A stretch of 64,000 nucleotides of DNA from Streptomyces sp. GESEQ-4 (GTDB taxonomy: Bacteria; Actinomycetota; Actinomycetes; Streptomycetales; Streptomycetaceae): assembly GCF_017948455.1 (NCBI RefSeq), contig NZ_JAFFSU010000017.1, positions 111,069-175,068 on the forward strand, in the 5' to 3' direction. Shown here piece by piece: positions 24,904-34,600 of this stretch (position 1 is its first letter; the number at the start of each line of letters is the position of its first letter). Under the pieces are notes generated by a model, which saw only the letters and a list, made by a program, of their open reading frames with translations, ran no database searches and was not told where the DNA came from. The position numbers and the translations under genes were made by a program.

Positions 24904-24967
24904 TGGCTACGTATCGAAAGTTTTCGCGATCGTGCTGCGTGATCGCGAAGGATGGGGCAGGAGAGCT

Positions 24968-26236
24968 GTGCAGGGGCGGAAGAGGACAGGGGCGATCGCG
25001 GTGGTGTCCGCTCTGGGCATGACGGCGGTGCTCGGCGGCTGCGGCCTCGGCGACGACGCGGACGAGGTGACCCTGAAGCTGGTCGCGGCCGACTACGGCG
25101 ACAGCGCGGCCAACAGCTCCGAGAAGTACTGGGACAAGCTGGTCGAGGAGTACGAGGCCGCCCACCCCGGGGTGAAGATCCAGGTCAGCGTCTACTCCTG
25201 GAACGACGTCGACCGCAAGGTCAAGGAGCTGGCTGACGCCGGCCAGGCCCCGGACATGGCGCAGATCGGCGCGTACGCCGACTACGCGGACAAGGGTCTG
25301 CTCTACCGCGCCGACGACCTGCTCTCCATCGCCACCCAGGCCGGCTTCGCCTCCCAGCTCGCGAAGGCGGGGCAGGTGAACGGGATGCAGTACGGCATGC
25401 CCTTCGCCGCCTCCACCCGGCTGCTGTTCTACAACAAGGACCTCTTCAAGAAGGCCGGCCTCACCCCGCCGACCACCTGGGACGAGCTCGCCGCCGACGC
25501 CGCGGCGCTGAAGGCGGACGGGGTGAAGTACCCGTACGCCCTGCCGCTGGGGCCGGAGGAGGCGCAGGCCGAGACGATGCAGTGGCTGCTCAGTGGCGGG
25601 GGCGGCTACACCGACGGCTACGGCACCTACGGCATCGACTCCGCGCAGAACGTCGACACGTTCACCTGGCTCAAGGACGAACTCGTCGGCAAGGGCCTGA
25701 CCGGGCCCGTCGCGCCGGGCGAGCTGAACCGCGCCGACGCCTTCGCCGCGTTCGCCAAGGGGGACGTCGGCATGCTCAACGGGCACCCCTCGCTGATGCA
25801 CATGGCCGGGAAGCAGGGCGTGAAGTTCGGCATGGTGCCGATGCCCGGCGTCGACGGGGAGAGCGACGCCACGATGGGCGTCGCCGACTGGATGACGGCG
25901 TTCAAGAAGAACGGGCACGCCGAGGAGGTCGGCGACTTCCTCGACTTCGTGTACGACGAGAAGAACGTGCTGGACTTCTCGCGTGAGTACGACCTGCTGC
26001 CGGTCACGACGGACGCGTCCGCGACGATGACGGAGGCGAAGCAGGACGCCGATCTCAAGCCATTCCTGGATGAGTTGCCGCTCTCGGAGCTCTATCCGGT
26101 CGGCAAGACCTCCTGGGCCGAGGTCAGCGCGGCCGTCAAGGAGCGGATCGGGCAGGCCGTGGGCTCCGGCGGCAATCCGTCGGCGGTGCTGAAGCAGTTG
26201 CAGGCGACGGCGGATTCGGCCGCGAGCTCCGAGTGA
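24968..26236 (+). CDS. extracellular sugar-binding lipoprotein of an ABC transporter
   Basis: A 422-residue family 1 solute-binding protein. The signal peptide ends in lipobox LGGC, and the mature protein starts GLGDDADEVTLKLVAADYG. The core is typical: WDKLVEEYEAAHPGVKIQV, the ASTRLLFYNKDLFKKAGL hinge motif, TTWDEL, and a C-terminal AVKERIGQAV helix. No permease or ATPase genes follow, so it depends on components coded elsewhere. The shared DasR boxes with nagK suggest that it delivers chitobiose, GlcNAc or a related aminosugar. GTG 24968 has AGGAGA 5 nt upstream. Confidence 0.88.
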   Translation: MQGRKRTGAIAVVSALGMTAVLGGCGLGDDADEVTLKLVAADYGDSAANSSEKYWDKLVEEYEAAHPGVKIQVSVYSWNDVDRKVKELADAGQAPDMAQIGAYADYADKGLLYRADDLLSIATQAGFASQLAKAGQVNGMQYGMPFAASTRLLFYNKDLFKKAGLTPPTTWDELAADAAALKADGVKYPYALPLGPEEAQAETMQWLLSGGGGYTDGYGTYGIDSAQNVDTFTWLKDELVGKGLTGPVAPGELNRADAFAAFAKGDVGMLNGHPSLMHMAGKQGVKFGMVPMPGVDGESDATMGVADWMTAFKKNGHAEEVGDFLDFVYDEKNVLDFSREYDLLPVTTDASATMTEAKQDADLKPFLDELPLSELYPVGKTSWAEVSAAVKERIGQAVGSGGNPSAVLKQLQATADSAASSE

Positions 26237-26277
26237 CGCCGGTCCCGCTGTCAGTGGCGGGGGATAGCGTGCGGGGC

Positions 26278-26505
26278 ATGGAGCAGTTGGGCCGCAGGGA
26301 GCGGGACATCCTCGCGCTCGAGCGCCGGGGTTTTCCGGGGCCGGGGGCGAAGGAGCGGGCGATACGGGAGGAGCTGGGGTTGGCGCCGGTGCGGTATTTC
26401 CAGCTGTTGAATGCGCTGTTGGATGACCCGAGGGCACTGGCGCACGATCCGGTGACGGTGAACAGGCTGAGAAGGGTCAGGGAAGCGCGGCGGGCGGAAC
26501 GGTAG
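26278..26505 (+). CDS. DUF3263 small protein
   Basis: A 75-residue helical, basic protein (LGRRERDILALERRGFPGPG ... YFQLLNALLDDPRAL) of the actinobacterial DUF3263 family, which is of unknown function and resembles a small DNA-binding helix-turn-helix. TAGCGT lies 7 nt before the ATG, so it is probably leaderless. It sits between the sugar-binding lipoprotein and otsB. Confidence 0.8.
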   Translation: MEQLGRRERDILALERRGFPGPGAKERAIREELGLAPVRYFQLLNALLDDPRALAHDPVTVNRLRRVREARRAER

Positions 26506-26542
26506 CGCTCCGTTCGGTGCAGTGTTTGTCTGCTGCGCCGTT

Positions 26543-26583
26543 GTGGCTGGTCGCGCAGTTCCCCGCGCCCCTGACGGGGCGCT
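26543..26583 (+). repeat. interspersed repeat, copy 2
   Basis: Core GTGGCTGGTCGCGCAGTTCC plus CCGCGCCCCT at 26543-26572, then GACGGGGCGCT, forming a CCCC/GGGG hairpin end. It lies in the gap before otsB. Confidence 0.85.
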
Positions 26584-26613
26584 GAGCTGGCCTGCGTGGA
26601 TATGGTCAGGTCT

Positions 26614-27450
26614 GTGGACTCGACAAATGAAGCCTTGCCGAACCCCGCCACCCCGCTCGGTCGGGCCGGGCTTGCTGCTCTTCTCGAGCGGCCCAGCGCG
26701 GCGATGATCGCTCTTGACTTCGATGGGACGCTCGCGCCGATCGTGGCGGATCCGGAGCGGGCGCGGGCGCATCCGGGGGCGGTGCCGGCGTTGGCCGCGC
26801 TGGCGCCGAAGGTGGCCGGTGTTGCGGTGATCACCGGGCGTCCGGCGGAGGTCGCCGTCCGGTACGGGGGCTTTTCCGGTGTTCCCGGGCTGGAACATCT
26901 CGTGGTCCTCGGCCACTACGGCGCCGAGCGCTGGGATGCCGTCACTGATGCCGTCACCGCCCCGCCGGCGCACCCCGGGGTCGCCGCCGTCCGTGCGGAG
27001 CTGCCGACGCTCCTGGACGGGACCAACGCCTGGGTCGAGGAGAAGGGCGGCCGGGCCGTCGCCGTGCACACGCGCCGTGCCGACGATCCCCAGGCCGCCT
27101 TCGAGGCCCTCCGCGAGCCGCTCGCCGACCTCGCGACCCGCCACGGCCTGATCGTCGAGCCGGGTCGCCTGGTCCTCGAACTCCGCCCGCCGGGCATGGA
27201 CAAGGGCGTGGCCCTGACCGACCACGCTCGCGACATCGGCGCCGAGTCCGTCCTCTACGCCGGCGACGACCTCGGCGACCTTCCCGCCTACGCCGCCATC
27301 GACAAGCTCCGCTCCGACGGCACCCCCGGCCTGCTGGTGTGCAGCGGCAGCGACGAGGTGACCGAGCTGAGGGAACGGGCGGACGTGGTGGTGGACGGTC
27401 CGGCGGGGGTCGTACGGCTACTGGCGGAGCTGGCGGCCCGTATCGGGTAG
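26614..27450 (+). CDS. otsB: trehalose-6-phosphate phosphatase
   Basis: A 278-residue HAD phosphatase releasing trehalose from trehalose-6-P. The nucleophile motif DFDGTLAP is at 35-42, GVAVITGRP follows (motif II Thr), and the C-terminal LYAGDDLGDLPAY carries the metal acids. GTG 26614 is favoured because TATGGT lies 7 nt upstream, the leaderless pattern of this region; in-frame GTG 26596 and ATG 26602 are alternatives. The last 33 bp overlap the 3' end of the convergent otsA. Confidence 0.92.
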   Translation: MDSTNEALPNPATPLGRAGLAALLERPSAAMIALDFDGTLAPIVADPERARAHPGAVPALAALAPKVAGVAVITGRPAEVAVRYGGFSGVPGLEHLVVLGHYGAERWDAVTDAVTAPPAHPGVAAVRAELPTLLDGTNAWVEEKGGRAVAVHTRRADDPQAAFEALREPLADLATRHGLIVEPGRLVLELRPPGMDKGVALTDHARDIGAESVLYAGDDLGDLPAYAAIDKLRSDGTPGLLVCSGSDEVTELRERADVVVDGPAGVVRLLAELAARIG

Positions 27451-28827
27451 CGCGTTCAGCTGGTCCAGGAACCACTGCGCCGGCGGCAGTGAAGTCGCTG
27501 CCGCCGCCAGCCGCTTCGTCCGCTCGCCCCGCTCCCCGGCCGGCATCGTCAACGCCTCGTACAACGCCTCGGCCGTGCCCGTCACGTCGTACGGGTTCAC
27601 GGTGATCGCGTCCTCGCCCAGCTCCTCGTACGCCCCCGCCTCCCGCGAAAGCACCAGCACGCAGCCCTCGTCGGAGACGACCGGCATCTCCTTGGCGACC
27701 AGGTTCATGCCGTCGCGGATCGGGTTGACCAGGGCGACGTCCGCGAGCCGGTAGGCCGCCAGCGAGCGGGCGAAGTCGTCCTTGACGTGCAGCACGACCG
27801 GCGTCCAGTCCGGCGTCCCGTACCCGGAGTTGATCTCCTCCGCGACCCGCTGCACCTCGGCCGTGTACTCCCGGTAGACGGCGAGATCCTGCCGCGACGG
27901 ATACGCGAACGCGACATGCACGACCCGTCCGCGCAGCTCGGGGTGGTCGTCGAGGAGCTGCCGGTACGCCAGCAGGCCGCGGACGATGTTCTTGGACAGC
28001 TCGGTGCGGTCGACCCGGACGATGGTCTGGCGGCCCGGGCCGATCTCGGCCCGCAGCGCGGCCATCCGTTCCTCGACGTCGGTCTCGTGCGAGCGCCGGC
28101 GCAGGAAGTCGGCGTCGGCGCCCAGCCCGTGCACACCGACCCGGGTGTCGCCGAGCCCGCCGACGAGGGCCTCGGCGCACGCGGTGAACGCGTCGGCCCA
28201 GCGGTGGGTGAGGAAACCCAGCCGGTCGGCGCCGAGCATCCCGCGCAGCACCTGCTCGGCGATGTCGTCCGGCAGCATGCGGAAGTACTCCACCGGCGCC
28301 CACGGAGTGTGCGAGAAGTGGCCGATCCGCAGGTCGGGGCGGAGCTCGCGGAGCATGCCCGGCACCAGCGTCAGGTGGTAGTCCTGCACCAGCACCGCCG
28401 CCCCGGCCCCCGCCTCCTCGGCCAGCGCATCGGCGAACGCGCGGTTGTAGCGGACGTACGACTCCCACTGGCGCCGGAACTCCGCGTCGAAGACCGGCTC
28501 CAGCGGCGTCTGGTACAGCAGGTGGTGGACGAACCAGAGGACCGAGTTCGCGATGCCGTTGTACGCGTCCGCGTGCACGTCGGCCGGAATGTCCAGCATC
28601 CGCACACCGGACTCGCCGACTCCGCGCCGGACCGCCTCGCGGTCGCCGTCACTGAGGGCCGAGCAGACCCACAGAGCGTCCGCGTCCGACCCGATCGCGG
28701 AGAGACCGGACACCAGCCCGCCGCCGCCGCGTTTGGCGTGCAGCGAGCCGTCCTCCCGGACCCCGTACGAGACGGGGCCGCGGTTGGAGGCGACCAGTAC
28801 CTGCGCAGCACCGAAAGTTGCAGCCAT
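27418..28827 (-). CDS. otsA: alpha,alpha-trehalose-phosphate synthase
   Basis: A 469-residue GT20 glycosyltransferase joining an NDP-glucose with glucose-6-P. VLVASNRGPVSY, GGGGLVSGL, YNGIANSVLWF, VQDYHLTLVP, FSHTPWAP and the C-terminal NPIRDGMNLVAKE motif (donor site) are all present. The ATG at 28827 is supported by TAGGTT 7 nt upstream. It converges on otsB with a 33-bp overlap of coding ends, although both act in the same two-step trehalose pathway. gpgS lies just upstream. Confidence 0.94.
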   Translation of the reverse strand: MAATFGAAQVLVASNRGPVSYGVREDGSLHAKRGGGGLVSGLSAIGSDADALWVCSALSDGDREAVRRGVGESGVRMLDIPADVHADAYNGIANSVLWFVHHLLYQTPLEPVFDAEFRRQWESYVRYNRAFADALAEEAGAGAAVLVQDYHLTLVPGMLRELRPDLRIGHFSHTPWAPVEYFRMLPDDIAEQVLRGMLGADRLGFLTHRWADAFTACAEALVGGLGDTRVGVHGLGADADFLRRRSHETDVEERMAALRAEIGPGRQTIVRVDRTELSKNIVRGLLAYRQLLDDHPELRGRVVHVAFAYPSRQDLAVYREYTAEVQRVAEEINSGYGTPDWTPVVLHVKDDFARSLAAYRLADVALVNPIRDGMNLVAKEMPVVSDEGCVLVLSREAGAYEELGEDAITVNPYDVTGTAEALYEALTMPAGERGERTKRLAAAATSLPPAQWFLDQLNALPDTGRQLRQ

Positions 28828-28914
28828 ACGCCACAACCTAGCCCAGGCCAGAACCGCTCAAACGTGCGGCTCAGCGGTATACAACCGGCGCGTTCCGTTA
28901 CGCCACGCGCACGT

Positions 28915-29910
28915 TTATGCCGCTTTGCGGGACTGGTACTCGGTGATGTCGGCCATCGGAGGTCGTTCCTCCGTATCCACGGAGTAGGTGCGGGGTTCGA
29001 ATCCGTCCGCGCTCCGTTCGAACTGGGTGAGGGAGGGGCGGATCAGATGCCCACGGGCCAGCCTGAGCTGGGCCGTGCGGTAGATCGCGGCCGACATCCG
29101 GCCCAGGGCCTGGCCGTCCTGGTGCCGGTGCTTGCGGACGCCGATGTCGACCTGGGCGAGGGCATCCAGGCCCACCAGATGCAGGGCGTCGACCAGCATG
29201 CCCAGCTCCACGCCGTAGCCGACGGGGAACGGGAGCTGTTCCAGCAGGGAGCGGCGGGCCGCGTACTCGCCGCCCAGCGGCTGGACGAATCCGGCCAGCT
29301 GCGGCCAGTGCATGTTCAGCAGGGGGCGGGCCATCAGTTCCGTCACCCGGCCGCCCTGGCCTGCCGCGCCGCCGAGCGGACGGTCGTACATCCCCTTGAC
29401 GAGGTCGACCTCCGGGTCGGTGAGCAGCGGGCCGACGATGCCGGTGACGAAGTCCGACGAGAACTCCTTCAGGTCCGCGTCGATGAAGCAGACGATGTCA
29501 CCGCTGGTGACGAGGAGCGAGCGCCACAGGACCTCGCCCTTGCCGGGGACGGCCGGTATGCGCGGCAGGATGTCGTCGCGGTGGACGACCCGGGCGCCCG
29601 CGGCGGCGGCCACCTCGGAGGTGCGGTCGGTCGATCCCGAGTCGACGACGACGATCTCGTCGACGAGCGGGACCTGGTGCATGAGGTCGTGACGGATCAC
29701 GGCGACGATCTCGCCGACCGTCTCCTCCTCGTTGAGCGCGGGCAGCACGACACTGACGGTCTGGCCCGTGGCGCGTTTCGCGGCCAGGATCTTGTGCAGC
29801 GGGCGATCGGTCAGGGACCAGGAGCGTGCGCTCAACCAGCGCTCGACTTCTTCCAGCACAGTAAGCGGCTCCTCACTGTCGCGGATCACGACTAGAGGTG
29901 TGTGATCCAT
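28915..29910 (-). CDS. gpgS: glucosyl-3-phosphoglycerate synthase
   Basis: A 331-residue GT-A (GT81) enzyme. VSVVLPALNEEETVGEIV opens the nucleotide-sugar domain, and the metal-binding DxD is D144-A-D146 in CFIDADLKEF. LVKGMYDRPL and GRVTELMARPLLNMHWPQL are typical of GpgS. It makes glucosyl-3-phosphoglycerate from NDP-glucose and 3-phosphoglycerate, the precursor of glucosylglycerate, a compatible solute. Its neighbourhood with otsA and otsB groups compatible-solute synthesis. ATG at 29910. Confidence 0.9.
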   Translation of the reverse strand: MDHTPLVVIRDSEEPLTVLEEVERWLSARSWSLTDRPLHKILAAKRATGQTVSVVLPALNEEETVGEIVAVIRHDLMHQVPLVDEIVVVDSGSTDRTSEVAAAAGARVVHRDDILPRIPAVPGKGEVLWRSLLVTSGDIVCFIDADLKEFSSDFVTGIVGPLLTDPEVDLVKGMYDRPLGGAAGQGGRVTELMARPLLNMHWPQLAGFVQPLGGEYAARRSLLEQLPFPVGYGVELGMLVDALHLVGLDALAQVDIGVRKHRHQDGQALGRMSAAIYRTAQLRLARGHLIRPSLTQFERSADGFEPRTYSVDTEERPPMADITEYQSRKAA

Positions 29911-30019
29911 CTCGCGGTTCGGACGACTATCTCAACTGTCCTGGCCTTCGGTTACAGTCTTGAACAACGCTGATGACCATCGCATGTCGGGGGTCGTTTG
30001 CGTCTACAACTGAATACCG

Positions 30020-30173
30020 CTCATCCAGAGGGGCAGAGGGATACGGCCCGTTGAAGCCCCGGCAACCCTCCAGTCGGTACTCGTAGATCAGTGTTGATCG
30101 TTCTCCGCGAGGCTCCCGGCTAGGGAAGGTGCCAAATCCGTCTCACGGCGAGATGCGTCGTGAGGAAGATGAG
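30020..30173 (+). promoter_or_regulatory. SAM-I (S-box) riboswitch upstream of the ThrC-family gene
   Basis: P1 is formed by CTCATC at 30020-30025 and GATGAG at 30168-30173. The conserved core is present: GAGGG ... GGCCCGTTGAAGCCCCGGCAACCCTC (30036 onward), then GGTGCCAAATCC near 30128, and a P4 hairpin CTCACG/CGTGAG. The P1 3' strand adjoins GAGGAG, so SAM binding can affect either termination or access to the ribosome binding site of the next gene. Confidence 0.88.
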
Positions 30174-30193
30174 GAGAAAGGGCCTCGCCTCAC

Positions 30194-31477
30194 ATGGCTG
30201 CGCAGACAGTTGCAAGCACCACCCCCACCGTGGACCTCGGCCCCGCCGCGGCGCTCTCGTGCCGCGAATGCGGTCACCGAGTACCCCTCGGCCCGGTCTT
30301 CGCCTGCGAGGAGTGTTTCGGCCCGCTCGAGATCGCCTACGACTTCTCGGCCTACGACGCCGAAGAGCTCCGCAAGCAGATCGAGGCGGGACCCGCGAAC
30401 ATCTGGCGGTACGCACCGCTGCTGCCCGTCCCCGCGGACGTGGCCGACAAGCCCAACATCAACCCGGGCTGGACCAAGCTCGTCAAGGCCGACAACCTCG
30501 CGCGCGAGCTGGGTGTCGACGCCGGCAAGCTCTTCATCAAGGACGACTCCGGCAACCCGACGCACTCCTTCAAGGACCGCGTCGTCGCCCAGGCCATCGA
30601 GGCCGCGCGTGCGTTCAACTTCACCACCCTGTCCTGCTCCTCCACGGGCAACCTGGCCGGTGCGGTGGGCGCCGCCGCCGCCCGCGCCGGCTTCCGCTCC
30701 TGCGTGTTCATCCCGCACGACCTGGAGCAGGGCAAGGTCGTCATGGCCGCGGTCTACGGCGGCGAACTCGTCGGCATCGAGGGCAACTACGACGACGTGA
30801 ACCGCTTCTGCTCCGAGCTGATCGGCGACCCGGCCGGCGAGGGCTGGGGCTTCGTCAACGTCAACCTGCGGCCGTACTACGCGGAAGGGTCCAAGACCCT
30901 GGCGTACGAGATCTGCGAGCAGCTCGGCTGGCAGCTGCCCGACCAGCTCGTGGTCCCGATCGCCTCCGGCTCGCAGCTCACGAAGATCGACAAGGGTCTG
31001 CAGGAGCTGATCAAGCTCGGGCTCGTCGAGGACAAGCCGTACAAGATCTTCGGTGCGCAGGCCGAGGGCTGCTCGCCGGTGTCCGTCGCCTTCAAGGGCG
31101 GGCACGACGTCGTCCGGCCGCAGAAGCCGAACACGATCGCCAAGTCGCTGGCGATCGGCAACCCGGCGGACGGTCCGTATGTCCTGGACATCGCTCGCCG
31201 TACCGGCGGGGCGGTGGAGGACGTGAATGACGAGCAGGTCGTCGATGCGATCAAGTTGCTGGCGCGGACGGAAGGCATCTTCGCGGAGACCGCCGGTGGT
31301 GTGACGGTGGGCGTCGCGAGGAAGCTCATCGAGGACGGTGTCCTCGACCCGACCAAGACCACGGTCGTTCTCAACACCGGTGATGGTCTCAAGACCCTTG
31401 ACGCGGTTGCCGGGACAGGGCTCACCGCGACGATTCGGCCCAGCCTGGACTCGTTCCGCGAGGCGGGTCTCGGGTAG
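30194..31477 (+). CDS. threonine synthase family PLP enzyme, probable O-phosphohomoserine-dependent homocysteine synthase (MetM-like)
   Basis: A 427-residue fold-type II PLP enzyme. An N-terminal zinc ribbon has C23, C26, C38 and C41. The PLP lysine is K127 in THSFKDR, and the STGN phosphate loop follows. It would be annotated as threonine synthase, acting on O-phosphohomoserine. However, it is preceded by a SAM riboswitch, the signal of methionine genes, and followed by a MoaD-like carrier ending in Gly-Gly. Streptomyces usually keeps another thrC in a hom-thrC-thrB operon (recalled). I recall a report of such a ThrC homologue (MetM) making homocysteine from O-phosphohomoserine with a MoaD-type thiocarboxylate. 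That role is inferred. Confidence 0.85.
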   Translation: MAAQTVASTTPTVDLGPAAALSCRECGHRVPLGPVFACEECFGPLEIAYDFSAYDAEELRKQIEAGPANIWRYAPLLPVPADVADKPNINPGWTKLVKADNLARELGVDAGKLFIKDDSGNPTHSFKDRVVAQAIEAARAFNFTTLSCSSTGNLAGAVGAAAARAGFRSCVFIPHDLEQGKVVMAAVYGGELVGIEGNYDDVNRFCSELIGDPAGEGWGFVNVNLRPYYAEGSKTLAYEICEQLGWQLPDQLVVPIASGSQLTKIDKGLQELIKLGLVEDKPYKIFGAQAEGCSPVSVAFKGGHDVVRPQKPNTIAKSLAIGNPADGPYVLDIARRTGGAVEDVNDEQVVDAIKLLARTEGIFAETAGGVTVGVARKLIEDGVLDPTKTTVVLNTGDGLKTLDAVAGTGLTATIRPSLDSFREAGLG

Positions 31478-31511
31478 GTCCCGTCCCATTGGTTTTGTCT
31501 GCGGGCCCGTG

Positions 31512-31551
31512 GGGGCTGGTCGCGCAGTTCCCCGCGCCCCTGGAGGGGCGC
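31512..31551 (+). repeat. interspersed repeat, copy 3
   Basis: GGGGCTGGTCGCGCAGTTCC plus CCGCGCCCCT at 31512-31541, then ggaggggcgcc. It lies between the ThrC-family gene and the MoaD-like gene and may act as a processing or attenuation hairpin in the shared transcript. Confidence 0.85.
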
Positions 31552-31573
31552 CTGACTGACCGGAGGTCACATC

Positions 31574-31849
31574 GTGAGCGTTAGCGTCCGTATCCCTACC
31601 ATCCTGCGCACCTACACCGGCGGTGCGGCCGAGGTTTCCGCCGAGGGGGCGACCCTCGCCGACGTCATCTCCGACCTGGAGAAGAACCACACCGGCATCG
31701 CCGCCCGCATCCTCGACGACCAGGGGAAGCTGCGGCGGTTCGTCAACGTGTACGTCAATGACGACGACGTCCGTTTCGAGCAGGGGCTGGAGACGGCGAC
31801 GCCGGACGGGGCCGGTGTCTCGATCATTCCGGCGGTCGCGGGCGGCTGA
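31574..31849 (+). CDS. MoaD/ThiS-family ubiquitin-like sulfur carrier
   Basis: A 91-residue beta-grasp protein (SVSVRIPTILRTYTGGAAEV ... RFVNVYVNDDDVRF) ending in SIIPAVAGG. The terminal Gly-Gly is the site where such carriers are adenylated and turned into a thiocarboxylate. Its position 96 bp after the riboswitch-controlled ThrC-family gene suggests that it donates sulfur to that enzyme rather than serving molybdopterin synthesis, since no moa genes are near. A 15-bp-stem terminator follows. Confidence 0.9.
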   Translation: MSVSVRIPTILRTYTGGAAEVSAEGATLADVISDLEKNHTGIAARILDDQGKLRRFVNVYVNDDDVRFEQGLETATPDGAGVSIIPAVAGG

Positions 31850-31866
31850 ATCACGCATTGTTCATC

Positions 31867-31905
31867 GAATGGCCCCCTCCGTGAGAGAAGCGGAGGGGGC
31901 CATTC
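31867..31905 (+). terminator. strong terminator of the thrC-moaD unit
   Basis: A perfect 15-bp stem, GAATGGCCCCCTCCG with CGGAGGGGGCCATTC (31867-31881 and 31891-31905), with a 9-nt loop, 17 bp after the stop. Confidence 0.88.
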
Positions 31906-32257
31906 TCTATGGTTGAGCACGGTACAGTTGGGGAACCTGCTCGGGCTTTCATGCCGCGCGCATATGAGTTCCGCCCGCACGGCCGACAAGAAGTAGCCAA
32001 AGTACGCGGGCCTTTTGCGTCATTCGCTCCCTTTATCGGGTCCGACTTGCCCTGGATTTACACAATTCCTCCGCATTTCGCCGACCGGTCGCGCCCGGAT
32101 TTCTCGTCCGATTGACCTGTTGCAGACGGCAGTTGGACAGATACATTCAGCCGCGGTCGACGCGTTCCGGCGCACGCCCCCAACCGTGGGGGGTGAGGTC
32201 TGACCCGGATCCGCGAAGTGTGGATCTGTGCAAGGGCCAGTAATAGGGGAGTTAGGC
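31906..32257 (+). other. 352-bp intergenic region, promoter and leader of the cold-shock gene
   Basis: No gene is seen. The region contains an A+T-richer stretch with TTGACC at 32114, a hairpin CACGCCCCC/GGGGGTG near 32171-32195, and a GGATCC/GGATC pair near 32210-32226. This fits a long structured 5' leader as usual for cold-shock genes. The exact promoter cannot be placed by eye. Confidence 0.5.
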
Positions 32258-32464
32258 ATGGCTCAGGGCACCGTCAAGTGGTTCAACGCGGAGAAGGGGT
32301 ACGGCTTCATCGCGGTCGACGGTGGTGCGGATGTATTCGTCCACTACAGCGCGATTCAGATGGACGGCTACCGCACCCTGGAAGAAGGTCAGCGAGTCGA
32401 TTTCGAGATCTCGCAGGGCCAGAAGGGGCCGCAGGCGGACATGGTCCGTCTCGCGACCAGCTGA
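32258..32464 (+). CDS. csp: cold-shock domain protein (CspA family)
   Basis: A 68-residue protein that is one cold-shock domain. RNP1 is KGYGFIAV and RNP2 is DVFVHYSAI, with the start MAQGTVKWFNAEKG. It binds single-stranded RNA and DNA. The C-terminus (QKGPQADMVRLATS) resembles the SC7.0/ScoF group of Streptomyces. GGGGAG lies 7 nt before the ATG. It precedes groEL, whose promoter is separate. Confidence 0.95.
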   Translation: MAQGTVKWFNAEKGYGFIAVDGGADVFVHYSAIQMDGYRTLEEGQRVDFEISQGQKGPQADMVRLATS

Positions 32465-32609
32465 AGCACGCGCCGACTGACTGCAGCGACGTTCTTTGGT
32501 TCAACTTCGGAGGGCTCGTTTCCCATGGGGAGTCATGGGTTGCGAGCCCTCCGGCATGTCCGGAGCAGGTCCCGGACCCCTTGTCTCGCCTGAGGATCAC
32601 TGAGGAGCG

Positions 32610-32636
32610 CTTGCACTCGGCATGGGCGAGTGCTAA
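32610..32636. promoter_or_regulatory. CIRCE element 1 (HrcA operator) before groEL
   Basis: CTTGCACTC-N9-GAGTGCTAA, the CIRCE inverted repeat with mismatches only in the outer left half-site. It represses heat-shock genes through HrcA. Confidence 0.92.
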
Positions 32637-32645
32637 TCATTGGCG

Positions 32646-32672
32646 TTAGCACTCTGAAGGTGAGAGTGACAA
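32646..32672. promoter_or_regulatory. CIRCE element 2 (HrcA operator) before groEL
   Basis: TTAGCACTC-N9-GAGTGACAA, perfect on the left half and with changes in the right half. It is separated from element 1 by exactly 9 bp, so the inner half-sites also form a perfect inverted pair with a 9-bp spacer. Confidence 0.85.
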
Positions 32673-32796
32673 CCAGGACCGGGTCGGTGAGGCCCGCAGG
32701 CCGGGTGGGGCAAGGAACCACAGGCAGGCGAGCCGTCCGTCGCGGGCGCCAGCGCGGTCCGGAGCAATCCACCCCAGTCCGGGAGGACCACTTCAC

Positions 32797-34422
<1,626 letters not shown>

Positions 34423-34451
34423 TCGACTCCGGTCGATCGTCTGTCCTACGA

Positions 34452-34494
34452 CCGAGGGCGGCACTCCCTGTTCAGCAGGGGGTGCCGCCCTCGG
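34452..34494 (+). terminator. terminator after groEL
   Basis: CCGAGGGCGGCAC at 34452-34464 pairs with GTGCCGCCCTCGG at 34482-34494, with a further CCCTG/CAGGG inner helix, followed by GCGTTTCC. Confidence 0.88.
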
Positions 34495-34534
34495 GCGTTT
34501 CCGGGCGTTTCCGAGGAGCGAGAGTGCTGCTTGC

Positions 34535-34556
34535 TTAAGTCAATCAACTGACTTAA
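34535..34556. promoter_or_regulatory. palindromic operator upstream of the MFS exporter
   Basis: TTAAGTCA-ATCAAC-TGACTTAA with 8-bp perfect arms, an A+T-rich site in a G+C-rich genome, 45 bp before the MFS start. It resembles MarR-family operators. No regulator gene is adjacent. Confidence 0.75.
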
Positions 34557-34600
34557 AGTTGCCTTGGTCAAGCTTACTGCGCTCCTACGGAGGCCCCCTC

